NCBI GenBank assembly: GCA_014529385.2
Contig: CM043961.1
Location: 11,948,478 to 12,012,477 of the forward strand
DNA length: 64,000 bases
From: Adiantum capillus-veneris
Lineage: Eukaryota; Streptophyta; Polypodiopsida; Polypodiales; Pteridaceae
Reading direction: 5' to 3'
Shown here: one piece after another, positions 1-11,348 of the stretch
Position numbering within the stretch: the stretch's first letter is position 1
Layout: every line of letters begins with the position of its first letter
Notes under the pieces: model-generated
Seen by the model: only the letters and a program-made list of their open reading frames with translations
Databases searched by the model: none
Told to the model about the DNA's origin: nothing
Translations under genes and position numbers: made by a program

Positions 1-1
1 A

Positions 2-448
2 GTGCAAGAGGTTGTGCGTTATGTCCTTGCAGCTAGGAAAAAGGAAATCAAAAGCTTACGCAAGGCAGAGCAATGGAGAGAGCTAAAGGCGAAGGCCCTT
101 GTGTCAACATCCATGCTAATCGAGCAATCGAGTGCTTCTGAATTAGCAACCACTAAGGGTCAAACCATAGAGAGACACATTGCATCTAGTTCAATGGACA
201 CCCCTAGCACCTCAATCCTAGATGGAGCGTTTCTAAATGAAAATTGGGAGTATGAACTACAAACAGAGACTTTAACCGGCCTATACACAGGTCACACCTA
301 TCACGTGGGTTGGTTAGATGTCCTACAATCCACATCGGGTGCTCCTAGCATAGAGGAGAAACAACAAGAAGTTTGTGATGTCATCCATAGGGTTATTGAG
401 CTGGAGAGGCAGAACAAAGGGATCCACCACCTTCAACGGGTCTCATGA
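2..448 (+). CDS. Unassigned open frame at the window edge
   Basis: A 148-codon open frame begins at the edge of the window, so its true start may lie outside. The product is hydrophilic: a lysine/arginine/glutamate-rich start (residues about 10-30, helix-like), a serine/threonine-rich middle and a charged end. I do not recognise a family. It lies upstream of the gypsy gag and could be the decayed N-terminal part of that polyprotein or an unrelated remnant. The stretch 449-580 shows nothing further. Confidence 0.2.
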   Translation: MQEVVRYVLAARKKEIKSLRKAEQWRELKAKALVSTSMLIEQSSASELATTKGQTIERHIASSSMDTPSTSILDGAFLNENWEYELQTETLTGLYTGHTYHVGWLDVLQSTSGAPSIEEKQQEVCDVIHRVIELERQNKGIHHLQRVS

Positions 449-599
449 GATTCTTGGACACAGGGAAGGGATAAGCAACCAACTTTATCACAAATGGAGA
501 TTCCCTCGGTAACCGCGATGGATCCTCGTGTTCAATCACTTGAAATTGTAGAAGAGGATTTGCCGTCAACATTTTGCAAGTTTCCAGAGAAATTATTGC

Positions 600-880
600 T
601 ATAGCTATGGATAATTATGCTGGAAAAATAAAAACGGATATTTTATTGCTTTATTTTCATTGCTTGTTTCAAGGGGGTTTTCAAAACCATCTAGCTAGGA
701 TTTTCAATGGTTGGACATACACATGAGGACAAAGATTCTATATTTAGGAGGGTTTTAGAGAATTTGAGAATTACACAAGCTTATACTTTTCCACATTTGA
801 CGGATACATTAAGAACCATTTCATTTTTGGCTCCAACTCTTTGTTTCACCAGGGGTCTAGTACAATCTGAGCCCACAAGC
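600..880 (+). pseudogene. Fragment with a VGHTHED motif (DUF7869-like)
   Basis: From 707 the frame reads MVGHTHEDKDSIFRR, then NLRITQAYTFPHLTD. The signature 'VGHTHED(I/V)D' followed by a short helix is what I recall from large transposon-associated proteins carrying a DUF7869-type domain. Just upstream another frame reads like the hydrophobic lead-in, which implies a frameshift near 700. It is a short broken fragment with no start of its own. Assignment is from memory of the motif only. It may be a piece of a DNA transposon captured next to or inside the gypsy element. Confidence 0.35.
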
Positions 881-1089
881 GATAGCTTTACCTTTCCAAG
901 TTTAGCTCATCTTTCTCTTGATGACACCACGGCTACCATGCCTACCCTAGTGATGGGCATGACAAAAAACATACCATGGACCTCATTTATTAGTAAAGCA
1001 CCGCTACATGGTGGCCCAATGCCTACAACGGTACCTACAAGTGTGTATCAATCATATGCACCTATGGGTCCTCATGCTCTCCTACCCCT

Positions 1090-2800
1090 CCCATTGATTC
1101 AACAACTTATGCTCCACGACCACAACATCCAAGCCCTTATTTCAATGAGACCGTACCAGCTAGCATTAGCATGTCACATCCCACGTCTGTTATGCCCAAG
1201 GCCACACATATGAACCTTGTGCCACTACAAGGTGCAACACCGTACCAAGCTTGGAACCCAAGGGCTACCTATATGCCAAACCCAATGCCAATCCCTACTC
1301 CACATGTAGTCACTGGAGCACCTCTACCTACTATACCTGCTCACTTGGGTGACTTGGCAACGTTTGCTCAAGCTATCAGTCGATATATTCCTGAAAATAT
1401 GCATAACAACCTGATAGAGAGCCTAGAAGTAAGGCAGTACAAGTGGCCAAGCTCACACAAAAATACAGTGGGGACAGAGATGCTAGAAATCATATCAAAG
1501 TATTTGAACAAATATGCAACTCCTAAGAGCAATGCTTTAAGCCTGACTTTGAGTGAGAAGGATGGGGATTGGTATAGGACCCTAAGGATGGAAGAGAAAA
1601 CGATTTACCTTACTCTTAGGAGACTATTCTTGAAAGAGGACACATGAGAGGGAGTGCTTTGGGTTGTAGCATCTCAGCTCCAGAAAGCCCAACGAGAGGA
1701 AGGGGAGTTCGTGAGAGACTTTATTAGTCGCTTGAAGCATTTGAATTCTCGTTATAATGCAAATGAGCACTTCAATAATAACCAATCACTTGATAGATTC
1801 ATTAGGGGACTACGACATGAGGATATCTACAATGGCCTAGTTATTAGAGGTATCACCACTTGGGAAGCAGTCACCACCAATGCAATCCAATTGGAGGACA
1901 ATTTAATGATTGAAGGAGAAAGAGTGTCTGTTGAGCCTAAATCTACTAGCTCGCAAGCATCAAGGCATGAGCCAATGACCATAAACCCCTTGTCAAGGAG
2001 CAAAAGCTATCTGAAATGACTTTGGTAGATCTCACCAAGGCAATTCAAGAAAGTCTTAGAGACAATCATGCTCCACAAAACAATCATATGTATTCCAAAA
2101 GGGAGCAACAATGGTCCTCACTTTGCTTTGGTCCACATAGTACCAATGAATGCCCTACATTTAGAGTAAAATTCAATGGGAATTGCAATGCATGTGGGAG
2201 GTGTGGTCATCAAGCAAAGGATTGCATAGTATTTAAACACACAACGACCAATAGACCAACCTTAGCATGGACGGATACACCTTGAGTGCTTGAATTGATG
2301 CCGGCCCCACCTCTTGAACAACCGTCATAACACATGGTCCCTAGGGCCCAAAATGTTTTTCAAACAACACCATTACCACCTCCTGTGTTAGGACCGCAGT
2401 CCCCACATACGAGAATCACTTCTGTGAATCAAGTGGGTTGTGAGTCATCTATTGCTTGTGTGGATTGCGAGGGTGAGTTAGACCCTAATATTGTCTATGG
2501 GATTGATGCACTTGAAGAAAGTCCACAATACTACATGGAGGACTATTAGGGACAAGTCAAACATGTCCATCAAGTAGCTGCTGCTCTTGCGGCAAGAGGC
2601 CAAAATATCAATTTCACTGCCAAGAGACCACCTCTTCAATGCTACAAGTGTGGGGTGGGGGTCCACATCTTGTAGCCGAGTGTCCTATTAGACTACAAAA
2701 GAATGCACACTAATGCAAACCAATCAAGCGAGTACAACTACAATGCCGACACTCATGGGTAATTGATGTGGCATAGATCATTTGATTGCCCAATGTCCTA
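1090..2800 (+). pseudogene. gag: Ty3/gypsy gag with CCHC zinc knuckles, broken
   Basis: A proline/methionine-rich leader (about 1100-1330) runs into a helical gag core. The block around 1700-1900 reads EGEFVRDFISRLKHLNSRY and, further on, DRFIRGL, typical of the plant retrotransposon gag family. TGA at 1645-1647 interrupts this frame. The frame shifts at about 2016 and then shows a complete CCHC knuckle, CNACGRCGHQAKDC. A second knuckle near 2641-2680 is split by a frameshift (CYKCG then HLVAEC). A third near 2755-2805 has lost its first half (CGIDHLIAQC remains). Gag would form the particle and the knuckles would bind the element RNA; this copy cannot. Confidence 0.7.
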
Positions 2801-2805
2801 ATAAT

Positions 2806-3625
2806 CGAAATGCACCAAATACCACGCCATTGAACTTAATTGAGTTTACCGAGGAGCCATCACAAAGTACACATGTGGTACCAGTAAATGTACTCACACA
2901 ATGATGCTCCAAAACCAAAACTATATTCTTGAAGAAAGAGACATAGCATCAATTTCCCAATCGCAGAAGAAGAAGAAAACACAAAGGAAGAGATAGCAAA
3001 AAGCAGCGAAATCAGACCCTAGTTCAAAGACCAACATAGGGATTGGTGACAACCCCGTCTATATGAATGACGTTGAAGCGGATTCTAAGTTGAATGAGAC
3101 CATGAGACTAAAACGGTCACTAAGAAAGAAACAAACAAGGAAGATCATCATGAGCCACAATGGACAGGACCCAAGGAACCCAAGAAGAAGATAGGAACTT
3201 ACCCCAACCCTATAGAGGAGATCAAGTGAGTCAAGCAATTAATGAGTTTGGTATAAGAGACCCAAAGGGATCTAGAGCCAACACCTAGGCAGATCCAGAC
3301 TACAGAAACATTGTTCCCTATGCGAAATCAGCCTCACAAAGACCATAGACCACTAGCCATACCTAGTGTCATCCAAAAAGAAAGTGACTTTAAGTCATTG
3401 GGAAGTGGGCGTACTTCCTTCTTGTTGGAGAGAATTTTTACAAACGGATTACTTGACCCTATCAAAAAAATGGAGATCCCATCTTCCCCATGTAAAGGGA
3501 CTGAAGCCCAAAAAGTGCCGTTAAATATTGCCAAATTGATGGATTTCATGGCTTTAGAAGTTAGAAACACCATCATGTCTAAACTATATGGAGACCCCAA
3601 GCTATTCTTAGCTCTTTGAGCTTTC
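2806..3625 (+). pseudogene. Gag-protease spacer, degenerate
   Basis: Many stops occur in all frames. One open stretch at 3311-3619 encodes 102 residues with an SLGSGRTSFLLERIF segment and no domain I recognise. By position it is the linker between the zinc knuckles and the protease of the same polyprotein. Lysine-rich residues around 2940-3010 resemble a basic linker. Function is not assigned. Confidence 0.35.
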
Positions 3626-4060
3626 TTGAATGGAGAACTGAAAGTCGGGCTACCACAATTTGCACAAATGGATGGAGCTAGGGAGGTACCAATAGAGGAG
3701 GAACACTTAGATCCACAACCAAACCTAGATGAGGACTCTGTTGTTGAAATACCTATTAACAAGTTGGGACAATACTTTGAAGGTGATGAATCCAATGTGA
3801 CCATACCAATCACTACCAAGGGATTAACTATGAAGGGAATCCTTGATGGTGGCACTAGGGTGAGCATTACAACTAAAAATTGATGGGAATCTATGCGAAG
3901 ACCTCACCTTGGGACTACAAACATAGTGGTAAAGATGGCCAATGGGACTATTGTTAAACCTATTGGGATGCTAGAAGATCTCGAGATCAAGGTCCTTGAT
4001 CTTTTCCAAGCACACTATGTCATCTAAGATGATGTTAGGACGTCCTTTTATGAGGGAAGC
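3626..4060 (+). pseudogene. Retropepsin-type aspartic protease, broken
   Basis: The 85-codon frame at 3626-3883 ends with a strand-turn-strand pattern around GILDGGTRVSIT, which fits the retropepsin active-site loop. Here it is D-G-G instead of the usual D-T/S-G. After a TGA near 3881 the same frame continues as LGTTNIVVKMANGTIVKPIG and then LEIKVLDLF, matching the flap and second half of the fold. The enzyme would cut the polyprotein, but the stop removes the second half. D-G-G could be a family trait or decay. Confidence 0.6.
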
Positions 4061-4178
4061 AAAAATGGTGCATGATTGGTCTTAATTACTATGGATTTTT
4101 CCAAGCACACTATGTCATCTGAGATGATGTGAGGACGTCCTTTTATGAGGGAAGAAAAAATGGTGCATGACTGGTCTA
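4002..4178 (+). repeat. Two ~82-bp direct copies, 13 bp apart
   Basis: The block starting TTTTCCAAGCACACTATG at about 4002 recurs at about 4097, with few mismatches over roughly 82 bp. It lies just 3' of the protease loop and duplicates the protease end (AHYVI, then MREAKMVHDW-like). It is a local tandem duplication inside an already decayed gene. Confidence 0.85.
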
Positions 4179-4306
4179 AAAACCATGTCTACTTGCAATT
4201 CTAAGACTCTGTCATTCAAGTTGATCTTGTAACTAGTCGAGCACATCCTCTCGAAAACAGCTTTTTAATTGATCATAGATTTGACACCACAATTCACTCG
4301 GCCCCA

Positions 4307-5363
4307 TTGCAGTATTGTTACACGTGTAGAAAGGACACTGATGTTGGGAAAGGTTCCCCTTATATGGATGTTCTACCTGGGATGACTGAGTCTAACAATG
4401 TGGATTGGGTCCACCTAGCAGCAACCATAAACACTTGGGGAAATAGGGGGACAAACTGGGTAACACCTGAGGGGGATAAAATGCCACAATTCGTACCTTT
4501 AAATATGATAGGAGCAATGCATAAAGCTCGTGGTAACCTACAAGGTGAAGGCTTGATTGACACTGAAACCAGTAGAATCTCAAAATACTATACCTCACAT
4601 GATTCAGATTCTGGATCATTAGTTGAAACTGACTCTGAGGACGAAGAATTTGAATTGAATATTGGCACAAATATGGAAACAAACCATACGAAGCCCAACA
4701 ATGCCCTAATTGACAATCTATCGGGGAGAGGAGAAGACACGAGTAGCGATTCATGTAGTGACTCTTCACTAGAGGAAGGTCGTAATCAAAAATTAACCAA
4801 TAGAAGTAAGAGATATAAGAGACGTAATATCGAGCGAATGTGTGTGCTAGGATAAATGAAAATAAATCTATTGCAGAATGGCTTAATTATGTGGGGGCAT
4901 GTGGTGCTCATCGAAAGTTGGTAATAATTGGGGTGAATATCTTCAAAATGTCATATGGTGCAGTCCACAACCCATTGACATCGCACAGCTAGAAGCTACA
5001 GAGAAGCCAAAGTTGAGCCGTATTGCAAGAAGACGACAAAATCGAGAGCTAGCTCAACAACAAAAGGAAGCAAAAGAGAAATCACAGTCCACAGAACAAC
5101 AAGACCCCACAAGTTTACATCCTGCACCTGAGCATTTCAAATCCTACACCACGAAGGAGCATAAGGTTGTGTATACAAAGACCCAAAGAACACCTATCGA
5201 TGGAAGTAATGGAGTCTATGATGGTCCATCGATAGTTGAGGAAATAGAGTTAGCAGACCCAGGTGAGGAGTCCATACCTGTTTTCATTGCCCAAGATCTG
5301 ACAAAGACTGAGGAATATGTACTTAAGGAGCTTCTCAAGGAATTCAAGGATATATTTGCTTAG
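4307..5363 (+). pseudogene. Polyprotein linker between protease and RT
   Basis: Two open stretches (4307-4855 and 4899-5363) are separated by a frameshift/stop. The first is acidic and serine-rich (SDSGSLVETDSEDEEFE), ending in a basic patch (RSKRYKRR). The second has a charged coiled stretch (RRRQNRELAQQQKEAKEK) and ends PVFIAQDLTKTEEYVLKELL, then KEFKDIFA. That last segment is the standard lead-in to a gypsy RT, so this is the C-terminal protease/RT spacer. TAG at about 5361 ends it where a tryptophan would be expected (FA-W-TYHDMKG). Confidence 0.6.
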
Positions 5364-6245
5364 ACATATCATGATATGAAAGGTTTTCCACCTTCCGTGG
5401 TGCAACACACAATTCCTACGAATAGCATGGCTAAACCAGCCTAGCAATGACCCTACCCAATGAATCCTAAGTATGCAAAGATTGTTCAAGAAGAGAATGA
5501 AAAGCTTGTCAAATGGGGATTCATATACTCTATTGAGCACTCAGAATGGGTGTCTCCAATAATTATTGTGACAAAAAAGAATGGGAAACTCAGAGTGTGC
5601 ATGGATCTCAAGAAGGCCAATGCCACCACTAGGAGAGACCCTTACCCCTTGCCATATTCAAAACATGTGCTTGAAAGAATTGCAGGAAATGAAGCTTATA
5701 GCTTTTTAGATGGGTATTCTCGCTACAATCAAATCACAATTACACTAGAGAACCAAGATAAAACTGCTTTTATAACCAAATTTGGAGTGTTCACATTTTG
5801 TGTTATGGATGTTGGCTTAACCAATGCCCTTGCTACCTTCCAAAGATTAATAAATACTGCTTTTAGGGAATACTTGAGGGAGTTTTGCGAAGCTTTCTTA
5901 GATGACCTTTGTTTTTATTCTTGTTGGAAAGAACATCTATCATGTTTACGAAAAGTGTTTGAAAAGTGCAGATTGTATTGCATCTCGTTAAACCCTTTCA
6001 AATGCCAATTTTGGGTTAAACATGGAGTCATTTTAGGGCATATAGTGTCCAAAAATGGGATTTCCACAGATAAGAGAAAAATTAAAGCCATTGCCAATTT
6101 GCCACCACCTACAAACTGTAAAGGAGTTCAAAGGTTCATGGGCCATGTTGGTTATTATAAACTTTGTCGAGATAGCTCGCCATTGTACAAGCTTCTTATG
6201 AGTTCCACAGGACTGCGAAGTGTGACCATGCTTATGAGTTATTAA
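5364..6245 (+). pseudogene. Ty3/gypsy reverse transcriptase, broken
   Basis: The frame at 5460-6245 carries RT motifs in order: WVSPIIIVTKKNGKLRVC (fingers), SFLDGYSRYNQI (motif A aspartate, about residue 84), FGVFTFCVMDVGLTNA (motif B; the usual PFGL is altered) and AFLDDL at about residue 146, the YVDD box in FLDD form. It continues as GHIVSKNGI, then VQRFMGHVGYY, as in gypsy polymerases. Stops at about 5361 and 5440 separate it from its normal N-terminus. It is recognisable as RT but not translatable as part of a full polyprotein. Confidence 0.85.
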
Positions 6246-6770
6246 AAAGGGCCTTGACAAGTGCTCTCATCCTATGAGTGCCTGATTGGAATGTAATTTT
6301 CCATGTGCATATTGATGCATCACACTTTGCTATTGGGTGTGTTCTAGCTCAACTGGGAGAACATAAATTGGACTCCCCCATTAGCTTTGCAAGTCGTCAA
6401 TTAAATGATGATGAGAGGAACTACACCACTATAGAGCGGGAAGGCTTAGCTGTGATTTACGCGGTAAAGAAATTTTGCTACTACCTTCTTGCCAGCAAGT
6501 TTGTTTTTTATGTGGATCATTAAGCATTGTTATATTCAATGAATAAACCTTGTTATACGGGAAGAATTATGTGATGGTTATTAATTCTTCTTGAGTTTGA
6601 TTTCACCATTGTGGTATGACATGGTAAAAGACATGTCATGGCGGATCATTTGTCTCGCATACCCAATGGTGAAGCCCCTACTAGAATCGATGATAAATTG
6701 CCCAATAATTCCATGTTCCTAGGCGAGACCGTGCCTGAATGGAGTGAGAAGATTGTGAACGTTTAGTTAA
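6246..6770 (+). pseudogene. RNase H domain of the gypsy element, broken
   Basis: The frame at 6278-6523 reads PDWNVIFHVHIDASHFAIG (catalytic Asp in HIDAS) and then SFASRQLNDDERNYTTIERE (catalytic Glu). That is the gypsy RNase H pattern, ending VFYVDH. The homologous frame resumes out of phase and reaches GKRHVMADHLSRIPNGE near 6640, the usual end of RNase H and start of the connection to integrase. The domain would remove RNA from the RNA/DNA hybrid. TAA at about 6521 and at least one frameshift break it. Confidence 0.8.
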
Positions 6771-6889
6771 TGGTTTTCCACCCAAAGAGCTTCGTAGGGA
6801 TATAGCTCAAAAACTATTAAAGGAATGTGAATCTTATTCTCTTCTACAAGCTAGGGAAGGACAATATTCTTAGATGTTGTGCTCGTGAA

Positions 6890-8109
6890 GATGAGTATTT
6901 ATACATACTAGAAGAAGACCACATGGCTATAGCCGGAGGACATTTTTCAGGGGAATTAAATGCTAGAAAGGTGTTGCAATCAGTCTATTGGTAGCCTACC
7001 TTATTCAAGGATGCATCACTTTTTGCAAAAGGGTGTGATGAATGCCAACGTTACAAGATCACACAACAAAAGGATAAGATGCCCTTACATCTTATTAAAG
7101 TGACTCAACCATTTGAAAAATGGGGTATCGACTTTGTAGGCCCAATTAGTCTCGCAACTCGTAACACTCAATCTTGATATATTATTGTTGCCACTGACTA
7201 TGTGAGAAAGTGGGCTAAAGCCAAAGCGATACGCAAGGCTGATGCAAGGACAAAATGCTAAGTTTCTCTTTGTTGAGAACATTATTACACAATTTGGTTG
7301 TCCCCTTGAGATTGTGAATGACAATGGTACTCATTTTATAAATGAAGTGATAAAGGAACTCATGACAAACTTCATGATAGCCCACCATAAGTCTACACCT
7401 TATTATCCACAAGACTTTAATTTCTATATTGACCAAAATAGTGGAAGCTCATTACACAGATTGGGATTTGAAGCTGACATCAGCTCTATGGGCTTATCGT
7501 ACTACTTACAAAGTGGCTATTGATTGTACACCATTCAAGATGGTATATGGCCAAGAAGCAGTTATGCCATGGGAGTTTGTAAATCCTAATCTGCGGCGGA
7601 TAGCTTCACAAGAAGTTTGGGATGGTAACCCTTTAGTTGAGCGTTTATATATGCTTGAGAGGTTAGATGAAGAAAGACAATTGGCTGTGCAAAATGCACT
7701 TATGGAGAAAGATAAGAGAAAGAAATGGTTTGATCGTCATTTAAAGAACAAGGATATCAAGGTTGGGGATAAAGTCCTTATGTATGGAGTGCATAACAAG
7801 AAGAAAAAGTTGAAATATGCTGGAAAAGGACTATATAGAGTATGCAAAATCACCCCACAAGGTACCATTCATGTGGAAACTCTTGATGGATTTGAAACCA
7901 TTGGATTCCTCAATGGGAGTAAATTTAAAAGATATTCTGATCCTTTCAGCCAAGAGGAGCTACATGCCATCCATAAAAAAAAGGCAGCCAAGGCACAAGC
8001 AGAATTGAAAAAGATACAACTCAAGTTGAGGCTAAGGAGTGACAGCAACATATTAGATGCCAACAAGAGGCCAACCTTGGAGTTATACATGCATTTCAAG
8101 TTGAAATAG
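6890..8109 (+). pseudogene. Ty3/gypsy integrase, broken
   Basis: The zinc-binding HHCC region is visible at 6895-7060 (AGGHFSG with the histidine, then KGCDECQRYK). The core follows as FEKWGIDFVGPIS (first Asp) and EIVNDNGTHF (second Asp, about 7315). The third catalytic residue is missing: after STPYYPQ the expected GQAE-type motif is replaced by unrelated residues (DFNFY). The C-terminal frame 7429-8109 continues SALWAYRTTYKVAID, then FKMVYGQEAVMPWEF, and ends in a lysine-rich helix (HKKKAAKAQAELKKIQ). Several stops and shifts occur (about 6992, 7177, 7260). Confidence 0.85.
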
Positions 8110-8149
8110 AGGATGATTGATTGGACTCTGACACACCTCTGTGATATCC

Positions 8150-8945
8150 TATTGAGTTAACTAGTGCCTGTGGAAAAGTGCTATGAAACACCTTATTGGA
8201 CATAGGTGCTAAATATAATCTGCTATCATATGGAGTGTGGTGTCAGTTAGTAAATCCATCTCTATCTGAGAGTACCATCCAAGTCAAGGGCATCAACAAG
8301 AAAAAACTATTGTTTTTGGAACATCGCACACTTCTGTCAGTTATGACAACAGGGTTGTAGCTCAAGACTCTTTAGTCATGCTACCCGTTGGAACTATGGA
8401 AGGCAATATAAACCTAGGATGCAAGTGGAAGTTAGCGACCAAATCCACTATTGATTGGAAGATTGGGAGTGTAACAACACAAAAACCAACTCTTAGCCCT
8501 GCCAATCAAGCAATAGTCCCTAAGATATCACCTCTTGAGGAAATACAACCCAAAACATTGCATGTCCAAGAGGTTGAACCATCTGTACCTATAGCCCAAC
8601 CATGTAGAGCTTCAACTTTTATAGCTGAAACAAAGCATGAGACACACAAGACTCATCGTAATATAACAATGAAAACATACAAATGGGTCCCTAAAGCTTC
8701 TTTAGAGACCATTTCTAACGCTAAAAAATAGAAGGCTACTATGAAGGGAACGATCAAATCTGGGTGCCTAAACGTAAATTGTGTTCTTACATGTCACCAA
8801 TAGACCCATGTGAGTCAAATCCTGTAACGATAAAGCCGATTGAAGATCGTGATAAGGTAAAGATCACAAAATACTATACACTCGATCCGGAGCTAGTTTG
8901 GGTACCCAAGCGAGAATGACTTGTATCACTCGGCTCAAACATAGA
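8150..8945 (+). pseudogene. Post-integrase coding-like region with W-V-P-K repeats
   Basis: Downstream of integrase, TLLDIGAKYNLLSYGVW (about 8190-8240) resembles a retropepsin-like loop (D-I-G-A for D-T-G-A). After a one-base shift near 8310 it continues TIVFGTSHTSVSYDNRVV and joins the open frame 8378-8731. Three W-V-P-K motifs follow at about 8683, 8761 and 8898. Reading-frame continuity is poor, but the amino-acid patterns look like a former protein. It may be an additional ORF of the element or a remnant of another element. I do not know its function. Confidence 0.4.
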
Positions 8946-9249
8946 AAAAACAAATGAAGCTTCAAGTGCTCTTCATGTAGATCTTCTACAGAAACACAAA
9001 CTTCTTCACAACTTCCACCTACCAATAACAATGTAAAAAAAAACAAGGAAAGAATAGCACCTCCCATTGTAAATTCATCACCTAAAACAATGTTTCAAGT
9101 AAAATCGTTGGAGAGTACCTTACCACCCTTGCAACCAAATGAAATGCCTAGGGTGGTGAAAAACTATTGGTCGAATTCTTCACCCATTACAACTTGGAAC
9201 AATTGATTTCAAAAGGTGATGACATCGTTCCAAAAGGTATGATCTACCC

Positions 9250-9263
9250 AAGGAAGGGGGGAG
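9250..9263 (+). promoter_or_regulatory. Polypurine tract of the gypsy element and 3' LTR start
   Basis: AAGGAAGGGGGGAG is followed by TG at 9264 (TGTTTGATGACATCC). A purine tract directly 5' of a TG is the second-strand primer and 3' LTR boundary of an LTR retrotransposon. A TATA-like run (TGTATATATATATATA) at 9341-9356 is well placed to be the LTR promoter. The LTR end is not determined. Confidence 0.6.
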
Positions 9264-11348
9264 TGTTTGATGACATCCATCATTCACTTGCTCCCCTCTT
9301 AACCTTCCTCCCTGACCTCTCAATCTTCCATCTTAGGGAATGTATATATATATATAGCCCTATAGTCAAGAAAACAAAAATTAAAAAGTAAAAGAGCAAG
9401 AGCCACCAAACAAAAAGCTTAAAACCTACAAATTCTAGTACATGACCCAAAAATCATAACAACACTTTATGCACAAGGACACAACCTTTTGACATGACCC
9501 TTATAATATTTGCACGCTAACAAGAATCTATGTGTCTGTACAGATACGGCTAGTACGCTAGAGTCATCCACTCCTACCTTGGGTGAGCGGTACCCTCTTC
9601 ACTTTTAACAAGTATTTTACATGGTTCTTGCCTGTGAATGGGATTTGGTAGATACACTAGTGTGTGAGAAAAAATTTGAGGAATTAGAATGGCTGATACA
9701 TCTCTTGACTACGACTAATCTGTACTTAGTAGAGAACGTCACTTCGATTGCACACGCTTACCCTTTGAGCAAGATGACTATACACGCCTAGTGACATTCT
9801 TAGTAAACATATGTGCATCTATTGATGAGGAAGGTTTACATGATTACACGGATGGCATGTATGGTCTCATTGATGATGAATTTATTTTTCTTGATGATGA
9901 CAAGGATAGGGGTTTAAACTTAGGGCTACCTGCCCATCTATACAATATCATGTTCCCTTGACCCTTTAAGGGGGTGCAAATACTTAGGTTAGGGTTCTTA
10001 TGTTGTTTTGATTGTGTTGAATAAAGGTTGGTGCCTCTTCCCACTGATGTGCCTCCTGGAGGTATTCCTTGTCTTTTCTAGTGTGTACAAAAATGCATTG
10101 CAGTAGTTGGGATTTTGAACTTCATGCAATCTTTGTCTAGTTCACTCTTCGAATCGAGCGCGATCATCAACGCAAACAGGTGTTTCTTTTCCATTATCAT
10201 TGTCTCTTGTCTTTTTTAGCATCCATGTTTGTCTGCTTTAATTGTGATTGGTAGCACAATATTCAACACATTTTCTTAGAGTATTAAACATTAGATTCAA
10301 TATAATTTTATGTCATAGTCCCTTGTCTAGGTTTATGAATCAAGAAGTCTGACTAAGCTAGTTTGACCACGATAGACATTAGAGATCTTCTCTTAATGCC
10401 ATGGGAAATGCCTTCCTAATTGTCAATGGTTACTTTAGGTTCTTAATCCAACATTATGAAGCATTGTGTGCAATGTACTAGTGCTTCCTAGTGGGCTTAA
10501 TACCTCTTGACATTTAGCTTAAGTATTATAAAGGGAGTTTACTATTTTGATGAGCCTGGGAAGGGTAACAGTGTCAGTATGACCCCCCAAGTTACATAAT
10601 TGAAATGCAGTGAAAAATAAACAAACAGAAAAACAAAAGTAGGCCAAAAATGTAAAATCTTAAACTGGAAGAGAAATCCCAGCTTGCTTTGGTACTTCAC
10701 TCACATGTATTTCCTATGGTGTTAGAGCCCTAGAGGTTCCCAGTGTGGGCGCTTTTCCTTGACAAGCAAAAACCCCAAGGCATACAAAATAAGCACACAC
10801 TTCAAAAATTGAATCAATGCGGAAAACACTTTGGGGGGTCAAACAAAGGGATTAATTCAAGCGATGATTTCATATGCATTTCCTTTTATTGTAGCTTAAT
10901 TAGAAGGTCTTCTAGGTATAGCCTCTAGTCAACCCTTGGACATGAAATACTTTGCTCTCGCGCGATTAAATAGCTTAATTGACTAGAGAGAATTGAGAAG
11001 CTTACCCATGGTATTAATAGTTGACCTCTAGTGCCTCTCTCGACTATTAAATTAACGACCCTAGACTTGTTTATTTTTTGACCTTTACAAGTGCTTATGC
11101 GTTTGATTATATTATGTTTAATATTTACTGTTGAAATTTTGTTTAATATTCTGTTACCAATCAATTTGTGTGCCTATTCACTACATATGCTTTTTAATTA
11201 TATATGTTCTATGAGAATGCAATTATTGTGCAATTTTTGGTTAATTTTGCAGTGTTTGAAGAAAGCTAAAGACATTCAATCTCAGATGCTCTTCCACCTC
11301 GATGAACGGGCTTCATCTCACTAGCTTCTGAGGACGGAATCTACATCA
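9264..11348. other. Probable 3' LTR and unassigned AT-rich DNA
   Basis: Starts at the presumed LTR TG. Open frames are short and unconvincing. The last few hundred bases resemble the 3' end of another gypsy internal region (a short LRTES-like tail before the purine tract at 11349). No TSD, RNA gene or host exon was recognised. Confidence 0.4.

Larger units (their letters stand above)
1..9263 (+). mobile_element. Decayed Ty3/gypsy LTR retrotransposon, internal region
   Basis: Domain order on the + strand is gag, zinc knuckles, retropepsin, RT, RNase H, integrase, then a polypurine tract. That is the Ty3/gypsy order, with integrase last. Each domain lies in a separate short open frame broken by stops and frameshifts, so the copy is dead. 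The 5' LTR and primer binding site are not visible and may lie left of the window. The 3' limit is set by a purine tract followed by TG. About 1.1 kb of coding-like sequence separates integrase from that tract. Superfamily is confident; the lineage within gypsy is not assigned. Confidence 0.85.
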
